In this document: one piece after another, positions 1 to 8,495 of the stretch
How the letters are laid out: each line of letters opens with the position of its first letter
Position numbering within the stretch: position 1 is the first letter of the stretch
Assembly: GCA_022425805.1 (NCBI GenBank)
Contig: JAKMEQ010000018.1
Coordinates: forward strand, 1-48,137
Reading direction: 5' to 3'
DNA: 48,137 nt
Source of the DNA: Acidimicrobiales bacterium
GTDB taxonomy: Bacteria > Actinomycetota > Acidimicrobiia > Acidimicrobiales > UBA8592
Program-made: the position numbers and the translations under genes
The notes under the pieces: model-generated
Seen by the model: the letters and a program-made list of their open reading frames with translations, nothing else
Database searches by the model: none
Told to the model about the DNA's origin: nothing

Positions 1-2
1 GT

Positions 3-83
3 GCTAAAGCACCGGCCCCATTAAATGTCAAAATCTTGTATCCGGAAAAATTTGAAAGTTCGAAATGGCAAATAACGCGGTAA
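3..83 (+). CDS. Possible 3' end of an upstream gene (substrate-binding protein?)
   Basis: An open frame runs from the left edge to a TAA at 81-83 and would overlap the start of the ATPase gene by 19 bases. Its 26 visible residues look protein-like (ending EKFESSKWQITR), but they are too few to identify. An ABC importer of this type usually has a periplasmic binding protein encoded next to it, and none is seen downstream, so this could be its C-terminus. Another frame closes at 24 and is an alternative. This is a weak call. Confidence 0.25.
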   Translation, partial: AKAPAPLNVKILYPEKFESSKWQITR

Positions 84-841
84 GTCTTGAAGGTGTTTCA
101 CTGGTCTTTGGCGGCCAGGATACAGAACACGTACTGGCCGTAGACACCATCGATCTTGAAATTCCACAAGGAGAATTTGTAGCAATCGTAGGCCCCAGCG
201 GCTGCGGGAAAACAACTATCCTTAACATGCTTTCTGGGCTTATCAAACCTACCGAAGGTTCAGTTAAACGGCATGGGAAAGAAGTAACTGAACCGAGCCA
301 AGACATTGGATATATGCTTGCCCGTTCTGCTCTTAGCCCTTGGCGTACAGCTCGGAAAAATGTTGAGCTCGGATTACAGTTCCATGGTGTAGGAAGAACG
401 GAACGCCGAGCTCGAGCGTTAGAACTACTAGAGCTCCTTCACCTTCAGGACTTTGCAAATGCATTTCCTTCCCAATTATCTCAGGGCATGCAACAACGAG
501 TTGCGATAGCTCGAACGCTCGCAATCGACCCAGATCTTTGGCTCATGGATGAGCCATTCGGAGCCCTAGATGCTCAAACTCGCCTCGTAGTTCAAGGAGA
601 ATTTATTTCTCTATGGGAAAAATCTAAAGAAAGCACGGTGATCTTCGTAACTCACGATCTTGAAGAAGCGGTTTTGCTCGCAGACCGAGTACTAGTGATG
701 ACAGCACGACCAGGACGAATCAAAAGTGACAATGTGATAGACCTCCCAAGACCAAGAGTCATTGACGAATTACGTTTCGATGACAGTTTCAAAGCAGCAG
801 AACACAAAATTTGGAAAGAGCTACGTGATGAAATCATCTAA
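65..841 (+). CDS. ABC transporter ATP-binding protein, nitrate/sulfonate/taurine (SsuB/TauB) type
   Basis: This is the cytoplasmic ATPase of an importer of the NitT/TauT class, which takes up small anions or organosulfur/nitrogen compounds; the substrate cannot be read from the sequence. The 258-residue length is normal. Walker A (GPSGCGKT) is at residues 43-50, the ABC signature is LSQGMQQR at 138-145, Walker B is LWLMDEP at 158-164 and the switch histidine is His197. Where the Q-loop glutamine is expected the protein reads GYMLARSALSPW, so Gln is replaced by Ala86. The next gene, the permease, starts inside the last codons of this one (14-base overlap), so the two are translationally coupled. 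The family is certain and the substrate unknown. Confidence 0.93.
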   Translation: MANNAVSLEGVSLVFGGQDTEHVLAVDTIDLEIPQGEFVAIVGPSGCGKTTILNMLSGLIKPTEGSVKRHGKEVTEPSQDIGYMLARSALSPWRTARKNVELGLQFHGVGRTERRARALELLELLHLQDFANAFPSQLSQGMQQRVAIARTLAIDPDLWLMDEPFGALDAQTRLVVQGEFISLWEKSKESTVIFVTHDLEEAVLLADRVLVMTARPGRIKSDNVIDLPRPRVIDELRFDDSFKAAEHKIWKELRDEII

Positions 842-1775
842 TGAAGAGCCATCAGCAGAAGGCCAACAAATAGTAGACGAAAACGCTCCCATCGAGGATG
901 CAAAACGCTTTGATGTATCTGCTTTACCTCTCGAAACAACTAGCCAAAAAGTTATTCGAAGAATCGACTTTCCCGTTCAAATAGCGCGAATTGCCATACT
1001 CGCTTTCATCATATGGATTTGGCAAAGTAGAACAATATTTGCAGGATTTAATCTCTTTGGAATTGATTTTCTTCCAGAAATCATTCCACTTTTCCAAGGA
1101 GTGCCAACTGAAGCTTGGGACTATATAGCAAAGGTTTGGGACGACAAGCTCTTCTGGCAAGACTTCTGGGTAACGCTACAAGAAGCCCTACTAGGTTTTA
1201 CTTATGGCGCTCTTTCAGGTTTTATCATTGGAATGGTTTTAGGACGTTTCAAAAAAGCAAAGAAAGTATTTTCCCCATTTCTGATTTTCACTAACGCTGT
1301 GCCGAAGATCGCCCTAGCCCCTATTCTCATCCTCTGGTATGGAGTAGATATTGGTTCTAAGGTTGCTCTCGCAACAATCATCGTATTTTTCATTGTTCAA
1401 ATACCAGTGATGGCAGCTGTCGGTGGAGTTGACCCAGACCTAGATACGGTCGCGTCAAGTATGGGAGCATCACAGTTGCAGAAGTTTCGGCTAGTGGTTC
1501 TTCCAAGTATTCTCGGGCCGTTATTTGGAGCTCTTCGACTGGCTTCGGTATATGCGATCCTTAGCGTCGTGTTTGGTGAGTTTTTAGCATCAAAGCGCGG
1601 GCTTGGGCAACGACTTCTTTATCAGGTGAATAATTTCGGAATGGGAGCTGCTATCGCCCTAATGTCTATTCTTGCGTTTCTAGCATTGTTCTTTAACGCT
1701 GGGATTGGCATTATGGAACGAAAGTTTTTGCGTTGGCAAGATGACAGTACCCGAGGAAATGTTGTTTCTCTTTAA
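828..1775 (+). CDS. ABC transporter permease, nitrate/sulfonate/taurine type
   Basis: This is the inner-membrane permease partner of the preceding ATPase. The ATG at 828 is preferred because GGAAAGAG lies 7 bases upstream; an in-frame ATG at 762 would extend it 22 codons into the ATPase gene without a better ribosome site. A polar N-terminal stretch of about 45 residues is followed by several hydrophobic segments typical of the BPD_transp_1 fold. The cytoplasmic EAA-type loop that contacts the ATPase lies around the stretch SSMGASQLQKFRLVVLPSIL. The protein ends with a conserved-looking ERKFLRW. No binding-protein gene follows; it is presumably upstream of the window. Confidence 0.92.
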   Translation: MKSSNEEPSAEGQQIVDENAPIEDAKRFDVSALPLETTSQKVIRRIDFPVQIARIAILAFIIWIWQSRTIFAGFNLFGIDFLPEIIPLFQGVPTEAWDYIAKVWDDKLFWQDFWVTLQEALLGFTYGALSGFIIGMVLGRFKKAKKVFSPFLIFTNAVPKIALAPILILWYGVDIGSKVALATIIVFFIVQIPVMAAVGGVDPDLDTVASSMGASQLQKFRLVVLPSILGPLFGALRLASVYAILSVVFGEFLASKRGLGQRLLYQVNNFGMGAAIALMSILAFLALFFNAGIGIMERKFLRWQDDSTRGNVVSL

Positions 1776-1798
1776 CCCAAAAATAATCGAGTCGAATT

Positions 1799-2412
1799 TT
1801 GAGAAAACGTGGAAGACCTCCTGGTGTAGATAGTGCCGATACCAAAAACGTATTATTGAAGTAGCCCGTTTAGAGTTCTCTAAAAAGGTTTTGATGGAGC
1901 GTCAATAGCGTCTAATGCTGAACTTGCTCTAAGCGCTATTTATAACCACTAGGAAACTAAGCTAGGGCTTTGCGAAGCAGTATTTTACCGAAACGGCTGA
2001 TGAAGTCTGGTCTGATGTGAGTAGTTCTCTAAACGAAATTACGGTATTAGCGGCAATAACTCATCTCATCGAAAGTAGTCAATCTTTAGCTGAACAGGTG
2101 CTGCACTACAGTAAATTTTTTGGCTTCTGTTCCGGTTGAAGCTCGACTCATAATGGATTCTCTGACCTCCTTGACCGGCGAACTAGATATCAGGATGAAA
2201 CCTTTAACGAATCAGCACGTTTAGGTGTTAAGACAGGGGAGTTTGATGGGTTCTCAGTTGATCAAGGGAGAGAACTACTTAGAGCGTTGGTAATGGGGTA
2301 GTTCCTTGAACGCCATTTTCGCAATGAAGAACTTTTTGGCGGCGGCGAGGTTTTAATTAAATTGATCAGAATTCTCGGACCTTCTGCATCTTCCCCATCA
2401 AACAATCAGTGA
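1799..2412 (+). pseudogene. Broken TetR-family transcriptional regulator gene
   Basis: This 0.6-kb stretch has no long ORF, but pieces in all three plus-strand frames line up as one TetR protein. The N-terminus reads KRGRPPGVDSADTK from a possible TTG at 1799. It is followed in another frame by IIEVARLEFSKK, then in a third by KGFDGASIASNAELALSAIYNH, a typical TetR helix-turn-helix. A C-terminal part from about 1984 runs through ADEVWSDVSSSLNE and ARLGVKTGEFDGF to a TGA at 2410. Lesions are three frame changes (near 1845, 1884 and 1985) and in-frame stops at 1950 (TAG, where helix-turn-helix proteins usually have Tyr or Phe), 2137 (TGA) and 2299 (TAG). A few residues also seem missing in the helix-turn-helix. 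It may once have controlled the ABC importer or the sulfatase cluster. Confidence 0.8.
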
Positions 2413-2443
2413 TCATTTGACAAGCGTGTATGGAGCAAAATCT

Positions 2444-3502
2444 CTAGATTTGGTTATGGTCCTGTAGCGCCGCGATTGAACGTGTTGCCATACTGACCCC
2501 CAGTGAATGTACCCGAGGTTTCGAAATATCATTAACTAATGGTATGGAGCATGCGACGGCGAGGCTATAAAACAGTGACGACTCATAGACCTCGCGAAGG
2601 TTCTCGAGGCTAATTTGAAGGCCGTTTCTGTGCAGCTCCTGTTTGTAGAAAAGAAGCAGCTCTTCCTCGAATAGCTGACGATCGTTGATTGTGAGTGATT
2701 GGCATAAGAAATAGGCAAGGTCGAACACTGGTGGAGCAATAGAGCATCCTTGCCAGTCTATTAACGTGACTGAAGAACCATCTAGTGAAAAAAGTAAGTT
2801 ATCTGAACGTAAATCACTATGAACTAGTGTCGATGGGAATGTGGCTGTACGGCATAACATGTCATCGATTTTTTCTGCTAGTTGGTCGCCGTTGAATTCA
2901 ATCGTTGCCTTCACGTCTTCGTCGAGTAGCATGCGTAGTTCTCCCCAGCCTTCCCTGGCGATCATCGTCAAGTTTGTCCGGCGTCGTTGATCATCGAGAC
3001 GTGGTAGCCATGACAATGTCTCTAAAATAGGTTTGTCCCACCAAAACGCATGCAATTTTGCCATCTCTGTGATCACAAGCCGAGATTGTGTTTGTGAAAT
3101 ACCAGTGATTTGATTTACCGAAGTATCTGATTCGACCATTTCCTGGAGTAGAAGGAATTCAGCGGTTTCAGGGTTATACCATGCAGCGAACATTTTGGGA
3201 GCATCGATAGGGGTAGCAGCAAGAAGCTCGTCGTAACAACGTAATTCTCGTTCATGGATTCCACCTCGTTTCGCTTGATCCAAAGAGAAATCGCGCATAG
3301 CCGCAAATTTTGCCACGATCGATATCGGGGTTTCTCCCTTATCGTGAAAGGAAAGATCGAGTCTAAAGATCTCTCCGAGCATGCCGCGGTCTTCCCCGAT
3401 CTGGGTCGCTTGGAAAGTTTCGATTTCCTTCCCAATTGCATCGCTGAGAGTACTAGTTGTAAGTTGATCAACGGACGTGGGAAAGGGCGGCGGGTATATC
3501 AC
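2444..3502 (-). CDS. Aminoglycoside phosphotransferase/EcKL-like small-molecule kinase
   Basis: This is a 352-residue protein of the APH/choline-kinase fold. The catalytic Brenner motif is VHSDLRSDNLLF (HxDxxxxN), followed by the metal-binding LIDWQG. The hinge-like LLLQEMVE lies upstream. Such proteins transfer phosphate from ATP to a small hydroxylated molecule; the substrate is unknown. The start is a GTG at 3502 lying one base after the stop of the upstream sulfatase gene, so the pair is almost certainly co-transcribed and coupled. That suggests a kinase acting on, or downstream of, a desulfated product, but this is inference from position only. Confidence 0.85.
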   Translation of the reverse strand: MIYPPPFPTSVDQLTTSTLSDAIGKEIETFQATQIGEDRGMLGEIFRLDLSFHDKGETPISIVAKFAAMRDFSLDQAKRGGIHERELRCYDELLAATPIDAPKMFAAWYNPETAEFLLLQEMVESDTSVNQITGISQTQSRLVITEMAKLHAFWWDKPILETLSWLPRLDDQRRRTNLTMIAREGWGELRMLLDEDVKATIEFNGDQLAEKIDDMLCRTATFPSTLVHSDLRSDNLLFSLDGSSVTLIDWQGCSIAPPVFDLAYFLCQSLTINDRQLFEEELLLFYKQELHRNGLQISLENLREVYESSLFYSLAVACSIPLVNDISKPRVHSLGVSMATRSIAALQDHNQI

Positions 3503-3503
3503 G

Positions 3504-4988
3504 CTATTCCTGAAGCGATACGAACTCTGCTGATTCAGCTTCTCGGAGACATTCGAACCATTCCTTGACCTCTGCCCTCCGGCTCGGGTCCATGGCGAGG
3601 TTTTCTAACTCGAAAGGATCTTCGTGCAAGTCATAAAATTCATGTTCTTGATCGTCGAAATGCGCATCAGGCCCAAAGAGCTTTGTCTCTGGAAAAGACT
3701 TACCTCGAGTAGTACCAGAACCGCCAACGCCGTAATAACGGCAATATTTGTAGCGCCCATCAAAAATGCCCCTACTTGCGTACCGTGTATTGATCAAGCC
3801 TTCATACCAAGCATAATCCTGAGCGAAAAGCACGTAGTCACGCCCTGGCGATGAAGGAGTGCTCCATAGAGGAAGCATCGATTTTCCAGGCAGTGAAGCT
3901 TCCTCTAACCCTATGCCCCCAAGCTCGCAGATAGTGGCAGCTAAATCAACAGGACTCATCATGGCATCACATACCGTTTCCGGAGAGGTGATACCGGGGG
4001 CGACGACATAAAGCGGGATTCTCATCGTTTCTTCGTAATTCCATGGCCCTTTAGAACGAAGGCCATGCGACCCGCATTGGTCACCGTGATCTGCCGTAAA
4101 GATGACCACTGTGTTATCCCAAGCATCCGTATCATCTAATGCATTTAGGATTAAAGAAAGGCTTTGGTCGCTCATTTGATGCAGTTTTAAGTAATAGTCG
4201 AGTAGGCGAAGCCACTGCGCCCGATCGTTTGGGTCCAGCCAACCATTTGACCTTGACATCTCATGCATGAACCTTCGATGCACGTCAGGTTTCGTATGAA
4301 GGTCATCATCAAAATTATTCGGGAGTTCAGTCATCCATTCTTCATAAGGGAGTGTAAAAGCAGGAAGAGGGTCTTCGCGCCCCCAGTCATATTTTCGATA
4401 GCGTTCTTTGAGGGCAGAAATATCATCACTGTGAAGCTTCTGATACCAAGGCTGATCTGCGGGGAACCACATAATATCGTGGGGGTTTACCAGCCCGACT
4501 GATAGGAACCATGGTTGGGCATCGTCTTTCCGGTCGTGTATCCATTTAGAAGCTGATTGGGCGATCGGCTCGTCAAACTCGGTACCGCTGCCCGCTTGCC
4601 CCCAAAACGCTTTGTCGTTGCCTTCCCAGTCACTAAACCCGTAGGCTTCCATATCTGGGAACGCCGTAGGAGAGAGATGCCATTTCCCCTTGTATCCGGT
4701 GTAATAGCCCTTAGATCTGAAAAGCTTTCCGAGCGTTTGGGCATCGGTCGATAACTCTGTATTTGTTGCGTTGATTGAATTCTCGGAAACTCCATGTACC
4801 GGTAAGTATTGTCCCGTAAATAAGGTCCCGCGACTTGGAGAGCACGGCGACGTGTGGGTGTAGTACTTAGTGAATTCCAACCCCTTATCCATAAGGCGTT
4901 GGCGCGCTGGAAGCGAAAAGCCTTCTGGTAACCAATCACGCTGCCGTTCTTGATCTGACACGATGAGAAGAATATTCGGAGCGTTCAT
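3504..4988 (-). CDS. Type I sulfatase (arylsulfatase/choline-sulfatase-like)
   Basis: This is a 494-residue member of the formylglycine-dependent S1 sulfatases, which hydrolyse sulfate esters. The activation motif is CSPSR at residues 49-53, and Cys49 would be converted to formylglycine. An N-terminal metal-binding segment ILLIVSDQERQ and the later FTADHGDQCGSHG supply Ca-binding and catalytic residues. No signal peptide is visible, so a cytoplasmic location is likely. It is first in a two-gene unit with the phosphotransferase at 2444-3502. No sulfatase-maturing enzyme lies in the window. The nearby ABC importer is of a class that often carries sulfonates or sulfate esters, a suggestive but unproven link. 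Confidence 0.92.
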   Translation of the reverse strand: MNAPNILLIVSDQERQRDWLPEGFSLPARQRLMDKGLEFTKYYTHTSPCSPSRGTLFTGQYLPVHGVSENSINATNTELSTDAQTLGKLFRSKGYYTGYKGKWHLSPTAFPDMEAYGFSDWEGNDKAFWGQAGSGTEFDEPIAQSASKWIHDRKDDAQPWFLSVGLVNPHDIMWFPADQPWYQKLHSDDISALKERYRKYDWGREDPLPAFTLPYEEWMTELPNNFDDDLHTKPDVHRRFMHEMSRSNGWLDPNDRAQWLRLLDYYLKLHQMSDQSLSLILNALDDTDAWDNTVVIFTADHGDQCGSHGLRSKGPWNYEETMRIPLYVVAPGITSPETVCDAMMSPVDLAATICELGGIGLEEASLPGKSMLPLWSTPSSPGRDYVLFAQDYAWYEGLINTRYASRGIFDGRYKYCRYYGVGGSGTTRGKSFPETKLFGPDAHFDDQEHEFYDLHEDPFELENLAMDPSRRAEVKEWFECLREAESAEFVSLQE

Positions 4989-5154
4989 TTAATTGAAGTT
5001 AGCACGAGAGACACTATCTCAAAAACTTATAAAAAATACTATGCTGTTCCTGATGCCTCATCTCAACTCATGGTAGATACACCTGACGAATTAGCTTAAA
5101 GCGTCTAAAGTTTCAAAAGCACAAAGATTAGATTAGATAGAAGGATCACACCTC

Positions 5155-6681
5155 ATGCTTGTTCCATTAACCGTCAGAGACCACATTGATCGAGCTGATC
5201 TTGTCTATGGGAAACGCGTTGGCGTAATAGATGAACCTGATCAACCAGCAAGACCTCTCCCTAATCTTACTTACGCTGATTTTGCAGAACGGGCAAAGGC
5301 TATGGCGAAGGGTTTTGAAAAATTAAACGTACCGCTCGGAGGGCGCGTTGCGCTTGTGTCTCAAAATTCCTCGAGAATGCTCGCATTTCTTTTCGGTACG
5401 GCTGCTTGGGGCAGAGTGGGCGTTCCGATCAATTTTCGTTTGAATCGGGAAGAAATAAAATACATTATTGAACATTCAGGTTCAGAGATTTTACTCGTTG
5501 ACCCGGAGTTAGCTGATTCTCTTGGGGATTTACCTGCGAAAAATGTTATTGTGCTCGGAAGCGAAACCGATAGAGATATTTTTTCGACAGGTGAACCGGA
5601 ACCGTGGGAAGCAGATGAGAATGCCACTGCGACCATCAACTACACCAGCGGAACGACCGCTCGACCCAAAGGTGTGGAGATGACCCACCGAATGCTCTGG
5701 ACGAACGCAGCTATTTTCGGTTGGGAGGCAGGAGTCAACGACCGCGACGTGTATTTGCACACATTACCGATGTTCCATTGCAATGGCTGGGGAATGCCAT
5801 TTGCCTTAACTGCAATGGGAGTTCCCCAGATAGTCCTGAGGAAAGTCGATGGCCCAGAAATTCTTCGCCGTGTCGAAAAACATGGGGTGACTTTGATGTG
5901 CGGGGCTCCAACGGTTGTAGCTTCAATTCTTGAAGCTGCGAGCGAATGGGAAGGTCCTATTCCTGGAGCTGGGCGGACAAGAATCATAGTCGCCGGCGCT
6001 CCGCCACCTTCATCAATTATCGAACAAGTCGAAACCGAGTTGAACTGGGAATTTATTCAAATTTATGGGTTGACGGAAACAGCTCCGTTGCTCACTATGT
6101 CAAGAGGTAGATCGGAGTGGGATGACCTCACAAGTGGAGAACGGGCACAGCGTCTAGGAAGAGCTGGAGCTCCGGCGCTTGGTGTCAAGATAAAAGTAAC
6201 AGATGATGGAGAGATTCTTGCCCGATCTAACCACGTATTGAAAGGGTATTGGGAGCAACCCAAAGAAACAAAAGAAGCAATCCGTTCCGGTTGGTTCCAT
6301 ACTGGCGATGGAGGCTTTGTCGACGATGACAATTATGTTTCTATTGCAGACAGGAAGAAAGATGTCATCATCTCTGGTGGGGAGAACGTATCTTCCATAG
6401 AGGTCGAGGACGTTCTGTTTTCTCACGAGGCTGTGATAGAGGCGGCTGTGATTGGCGTGCCGGATGAGAAATGGGGAGAAACAGTTAAGGCACTAGTGGT
6501 CGTGAATGGACAAATCACTGAGCAAGATCTCATGGATTACTGCCGTGAGAAACTTGCTCATTATAAATGTCCCACTTCAATCGAATTACGTGATGAGTTG
6601 GCTAGAACAGCGACCGGGAAATTACAAAAATATAAGTTGCGAGCTCCGTATTGGAAAAATCAAGATAAACAAGTGAATTAG
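5155..6681 (+). CDS. AMP-dependent acyl-CoA synthetase/ligase
   Basis: This is a 508-residue ANL-superfamily enzyme that activates a carboxylic acid through an acyl-adenylate to its CoA thioester. Motif A3 is YTSGTTARPKG at residues 163-173. A later block reads HTGDGG and IADRKKDVIISGGEN, and the catalytic C-terminal lysine lies in TATGKLQKYK (Lys489). The length fits fatty-acyl or short/medium-chain acyl-CoA ligases. AGAAGGA about 9 bases before the ATG supports the start. The gene is divergent from the sulfatase unit across a 166-base gap that presumably holds both promoters. The acid substrate cannot be told from the sequence. Confidence 0.92.
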   Translation: MLVPLTVRDHIDRADLVYGKRVGVIDEPDQPARPLPNLTYADFAERAKAMAKGFEKLNVPLGGRVALVSQNSSRMLAFLFGTAAWGRVGVPINFRLNREEIKYIIEHSGSEILLVDPELADSLGDLPAKNVIVLGSETDRDIFSTGEPEPWEADENATATINYTSGTTARPKGVEMTHRMLWTNAAIFGWEAGVNDRDVYLHTLPMFHCNGWGMPFALTAMGVPQIVLRKVDGPEILRRVEKHGVTLMCGAPTVVASILEAASEWEGPIPGAGRTRIIVAGAPPPSSIIEQVETELNWEFIQIYGLTETAPLLTMSRGRSEWDDLTSGERAQRLGRAGAPALGVKIKVTDDGEILARSNHVLKGYWEQPKETKEAIRSGWFHTGDGGFVDDDNYVSIADRKKDVIISGGENVSSIEVEDVLFSHEAVIEAAVIGVPDEKWGETVKALVVVNGQITEQDLMDYCREKLAHYKCPTSIELRDELARTATGKLQKYKLRAPYWKNQDKQVN

Positions 6682-6767
6682 TTAGATGAAATGTCTTCCT
6701 GAAAGCGAACACTAGGCGTAGTTAGAACTGAATACCAGCACCGTGTTAGCTAGCGGGAAAATTTCTG

Positions 6768-7526
6768 TTAGAAAATCGTGTATCCACCGTCAACGCACAC
6801 CAGTTGACCGGTATGGAAAGTCTGTGCTGGGTCAGCAAGAAAAGCCCCAACAGAACGAAACTCGCTTGGATCAGCCCAACGGCGAGCAGGTGTTCTTCGA
6901 GTAGTTATCTCTCGGAAACGCTCATTTTCATAAGCTGGTCCGGCAAGGTCTGTTACCGTCCAACCTGGAAGGAGACCATTTACTCTGATCTCATATCGTG
7001 CCAGTGCAACGGCGAGTCCGCGCACAAGTCCTGTAACACCAGTTTTTGCTGTTCCGTATGCTTCGTTACGAGCAGCCCCGTGAACCGCTGAAGTTGATGA
7101 GACAGCGACAAGACTACCTCCCACCCCTTGAGAAATAAGTTGCCGAGCTGCTTCTCGCAATGTGAGAAAAACACCATCAAGGTTTACCGTCATCATTGAT
7201 CTCCACTCCTCTAAGCTCAGATCAACAAATGGGGTCCCGCTTCCTGCCCGACCAGCATTCGCGAAGAGACCATTAATGTGACCAAAATCATCCAGAGTCC
7301 GAATCATCGACTCTTCGACATCGGTTTCGCTACTTACATCGCACACGTACGCATGAGCTGAAACCCCTAATGATTTGAGTTTGGAGACTGACTCTGCATT
7401 CTTCTCTTCGTTCCTAGCCCAGATAGCTATAGCCCCACCAGCTTCACCTATTCCCTGTGCCAATCCGAATCCTATGCCGCCGTTCCCTCCGGTAATCACA
7501 AAGACCTTGCCAGCAAGATCAGTCAT
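6768..7526 (-). CDS. Short-chain dehydrogenase/reductase (SDR)
   Basis: This is a classical 252-residue SDR. The cofactor motif is TGGNGGIG (residues 12-19) and NAG is at 90-92. The catalytic serine is near 143, with Tyr157 and Lys161 in AYGTAK, and the protein ends DGGYTIF. The start at 7526 is chosen over an upstream in-frame ATG at 7652 because GGAGGGAG sits just before it and the protein then begins at the normal SDR position. The gene overlaps the stop of the luciferase-like gene by 8 bases, so both are translated from one message. The oxidised or reduced substrate is unknown. Confidence 0.9.
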   Translation of the reverse strand: MTDLAGKVFVITGGNGGIGFGLAQGIGEAGGAIAIWARNEEKNAESVSKLKSLGVSAHAYVCDVSSETDVEESMIRTLDDFGHINGLFANAGRAGSGTPFVDLSLEEWRSMMTVNLDGVFLTLREAARQLISQGVGGSLVAVSSTSAVHGAARNEAYGTAKTGVTGLVRGLAVALARYEIRVNGLLPGWTVTDLAGPAYENERFREITTRRTPARRWADPSEFRSVGAFLADPAQTFHTGQLVCVDGGYTIF

Positions 7527-8472
7527 TCTCCCTCCTCTGTCTCTGCACGCTAGGAAGTATCTGTTCTGCGATGAGAGATATGTGGTCAAGGTCATCTTCA
7601 TCCCAGACCTGCAAATATATTTTGCTTGCCCCAGCAGCTCTATACTCTTCAATTTTTGCTATAGCTTCTTCAGGCGTCCCAGCGATAGCGTTTTCTTTCA
7701 GTTCATCGGCTTGCCGCCCGATTGCTAAAGACCGTCGCACTAGGTCGGCCTCATTTTCTGCAGTGCATATAACTTGAGCAACCGAATAGGTCAGGTCATC
7801 AGGATCTCTGCTAATTGTTTCACATGCTTCTCTGACCAGGTCACGTTGGCGTATAAACCGGTCAAGTTGCTGGAACGGGAGATTGTATTCTGCGCCGAAC
7901 TGGGCTGCCAAACGAGGAGTTTTTCTTGGTCCACCGCCACCAATGATCAGAGGGACACCGCAGCTTTGAATCGGTTGCGGAAGCGCTGGGCGGTCTGACA
8001 GGGTGTAATAGTTTCCTTCATAACTAAATGTCGCACCATTTTCTGTCTCCCAAAAGTTTTTGAGTATCTCCAACTGCTCTTCGAGACGGTTAAATCTCTC
8101 TCTGAGCGGAGGGAAAGAAATACCCATGGCTAAATGCTCCTCTTTGAACCAGCCTGCACCCAGCCCGAGTTCAAACCTGCCGCCGCTCATTTGGTCAATT
8201 TCACTAGTCATCACTGCAAGTTGGCCAGGCCTGCGGAAGGTAGCTGAGCAGACTAAGACCCCTAATCGCATTTTCGTCGTATCGCGGGATAGGCCAGCAA
8301 GTGTTGTTAGAGCATCAGAAGGACCCAACCGTGGGTCTCTGTCACCCATATGGTGGTAATGGTCACTGACAAAGAACCCATCGAACCCGACTGCTTCCGC
8401 ATGTCTCGCTAATGTTGATAAGCGGAGATACCCTGCTCCTTGCTGTGGTTCAACGAAAATGCATACATCCAT
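7519..8472 (-). CDS. Luciferase-like monooxygenase family oxidoreductase (probably F420- or FMN-dependent)
   Basis: This 317-residue protein has the bacterial luciferase TIM-barrel fold. It begins with the typical strand (MDVCIFVEP) and the motif AEAVGFDGFFVSDH, followed by RFELGLGAGW, the usual cofactor-binding signature. In actinobacteria many such proteins use deazaflavin F420, but the cofactor cannot be settled from the sequence alone. It is the middle gene of an esterase - oxidoreductase - SDR run on the minus strand, with an 8-base overlap to the SDR, which suggests a small catabolic module. Confidence 0.9.
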   Translation of the reverse strand: MDVCIFVEPQQGAGYLRLSTLARHAEAVGFDGFFVSDHYHHMGDRDPRLGPSDALTTLAGLSRDTTKMRLGVLVCSATFRRPGQLAVMTSEIDQMSGGRFELGLGAGWFKEEHLAMGISFPPLRERFNRLEEQLEILKNFWETENGATFSYEGNYYTLSDRPALPQPIQSCGVPLIIGGGGPRKTPRLAAQFGAEYNLPFQQLDRFIRQRDLVREACETISRDPDDLTYSVAQVICTAENEADLVRRSLAIGRQADELKENAIAGTPEEAIAKIEEYRAAGASKIYLQVWDEDDLDHISLIAEQILPSVQRQRREND

Positions 8473-8495
8473 AAAATTGCCGTTACGTGAAAGAG

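Noticed and set aside
2137-2139. TGA in the TetR-like region as a second selenocysteine codon
   Set aside because: The same stretch has TAG stops and frame changes, so it is a decayed gene rather than recoding.
3504-4988. DQ instead of DD in the sulfatase N-terminal metal motif
   Set aside because: SDQ is common in active sulfatases of the choline/arylsulfatase type, so it is not an anomaly.
5640-5987. Open frame antisense to the acyl-CoA synthetase
   Set aside because: It overlaps clear catalytic motifs on the other strand, and its translation resembles no protein family.
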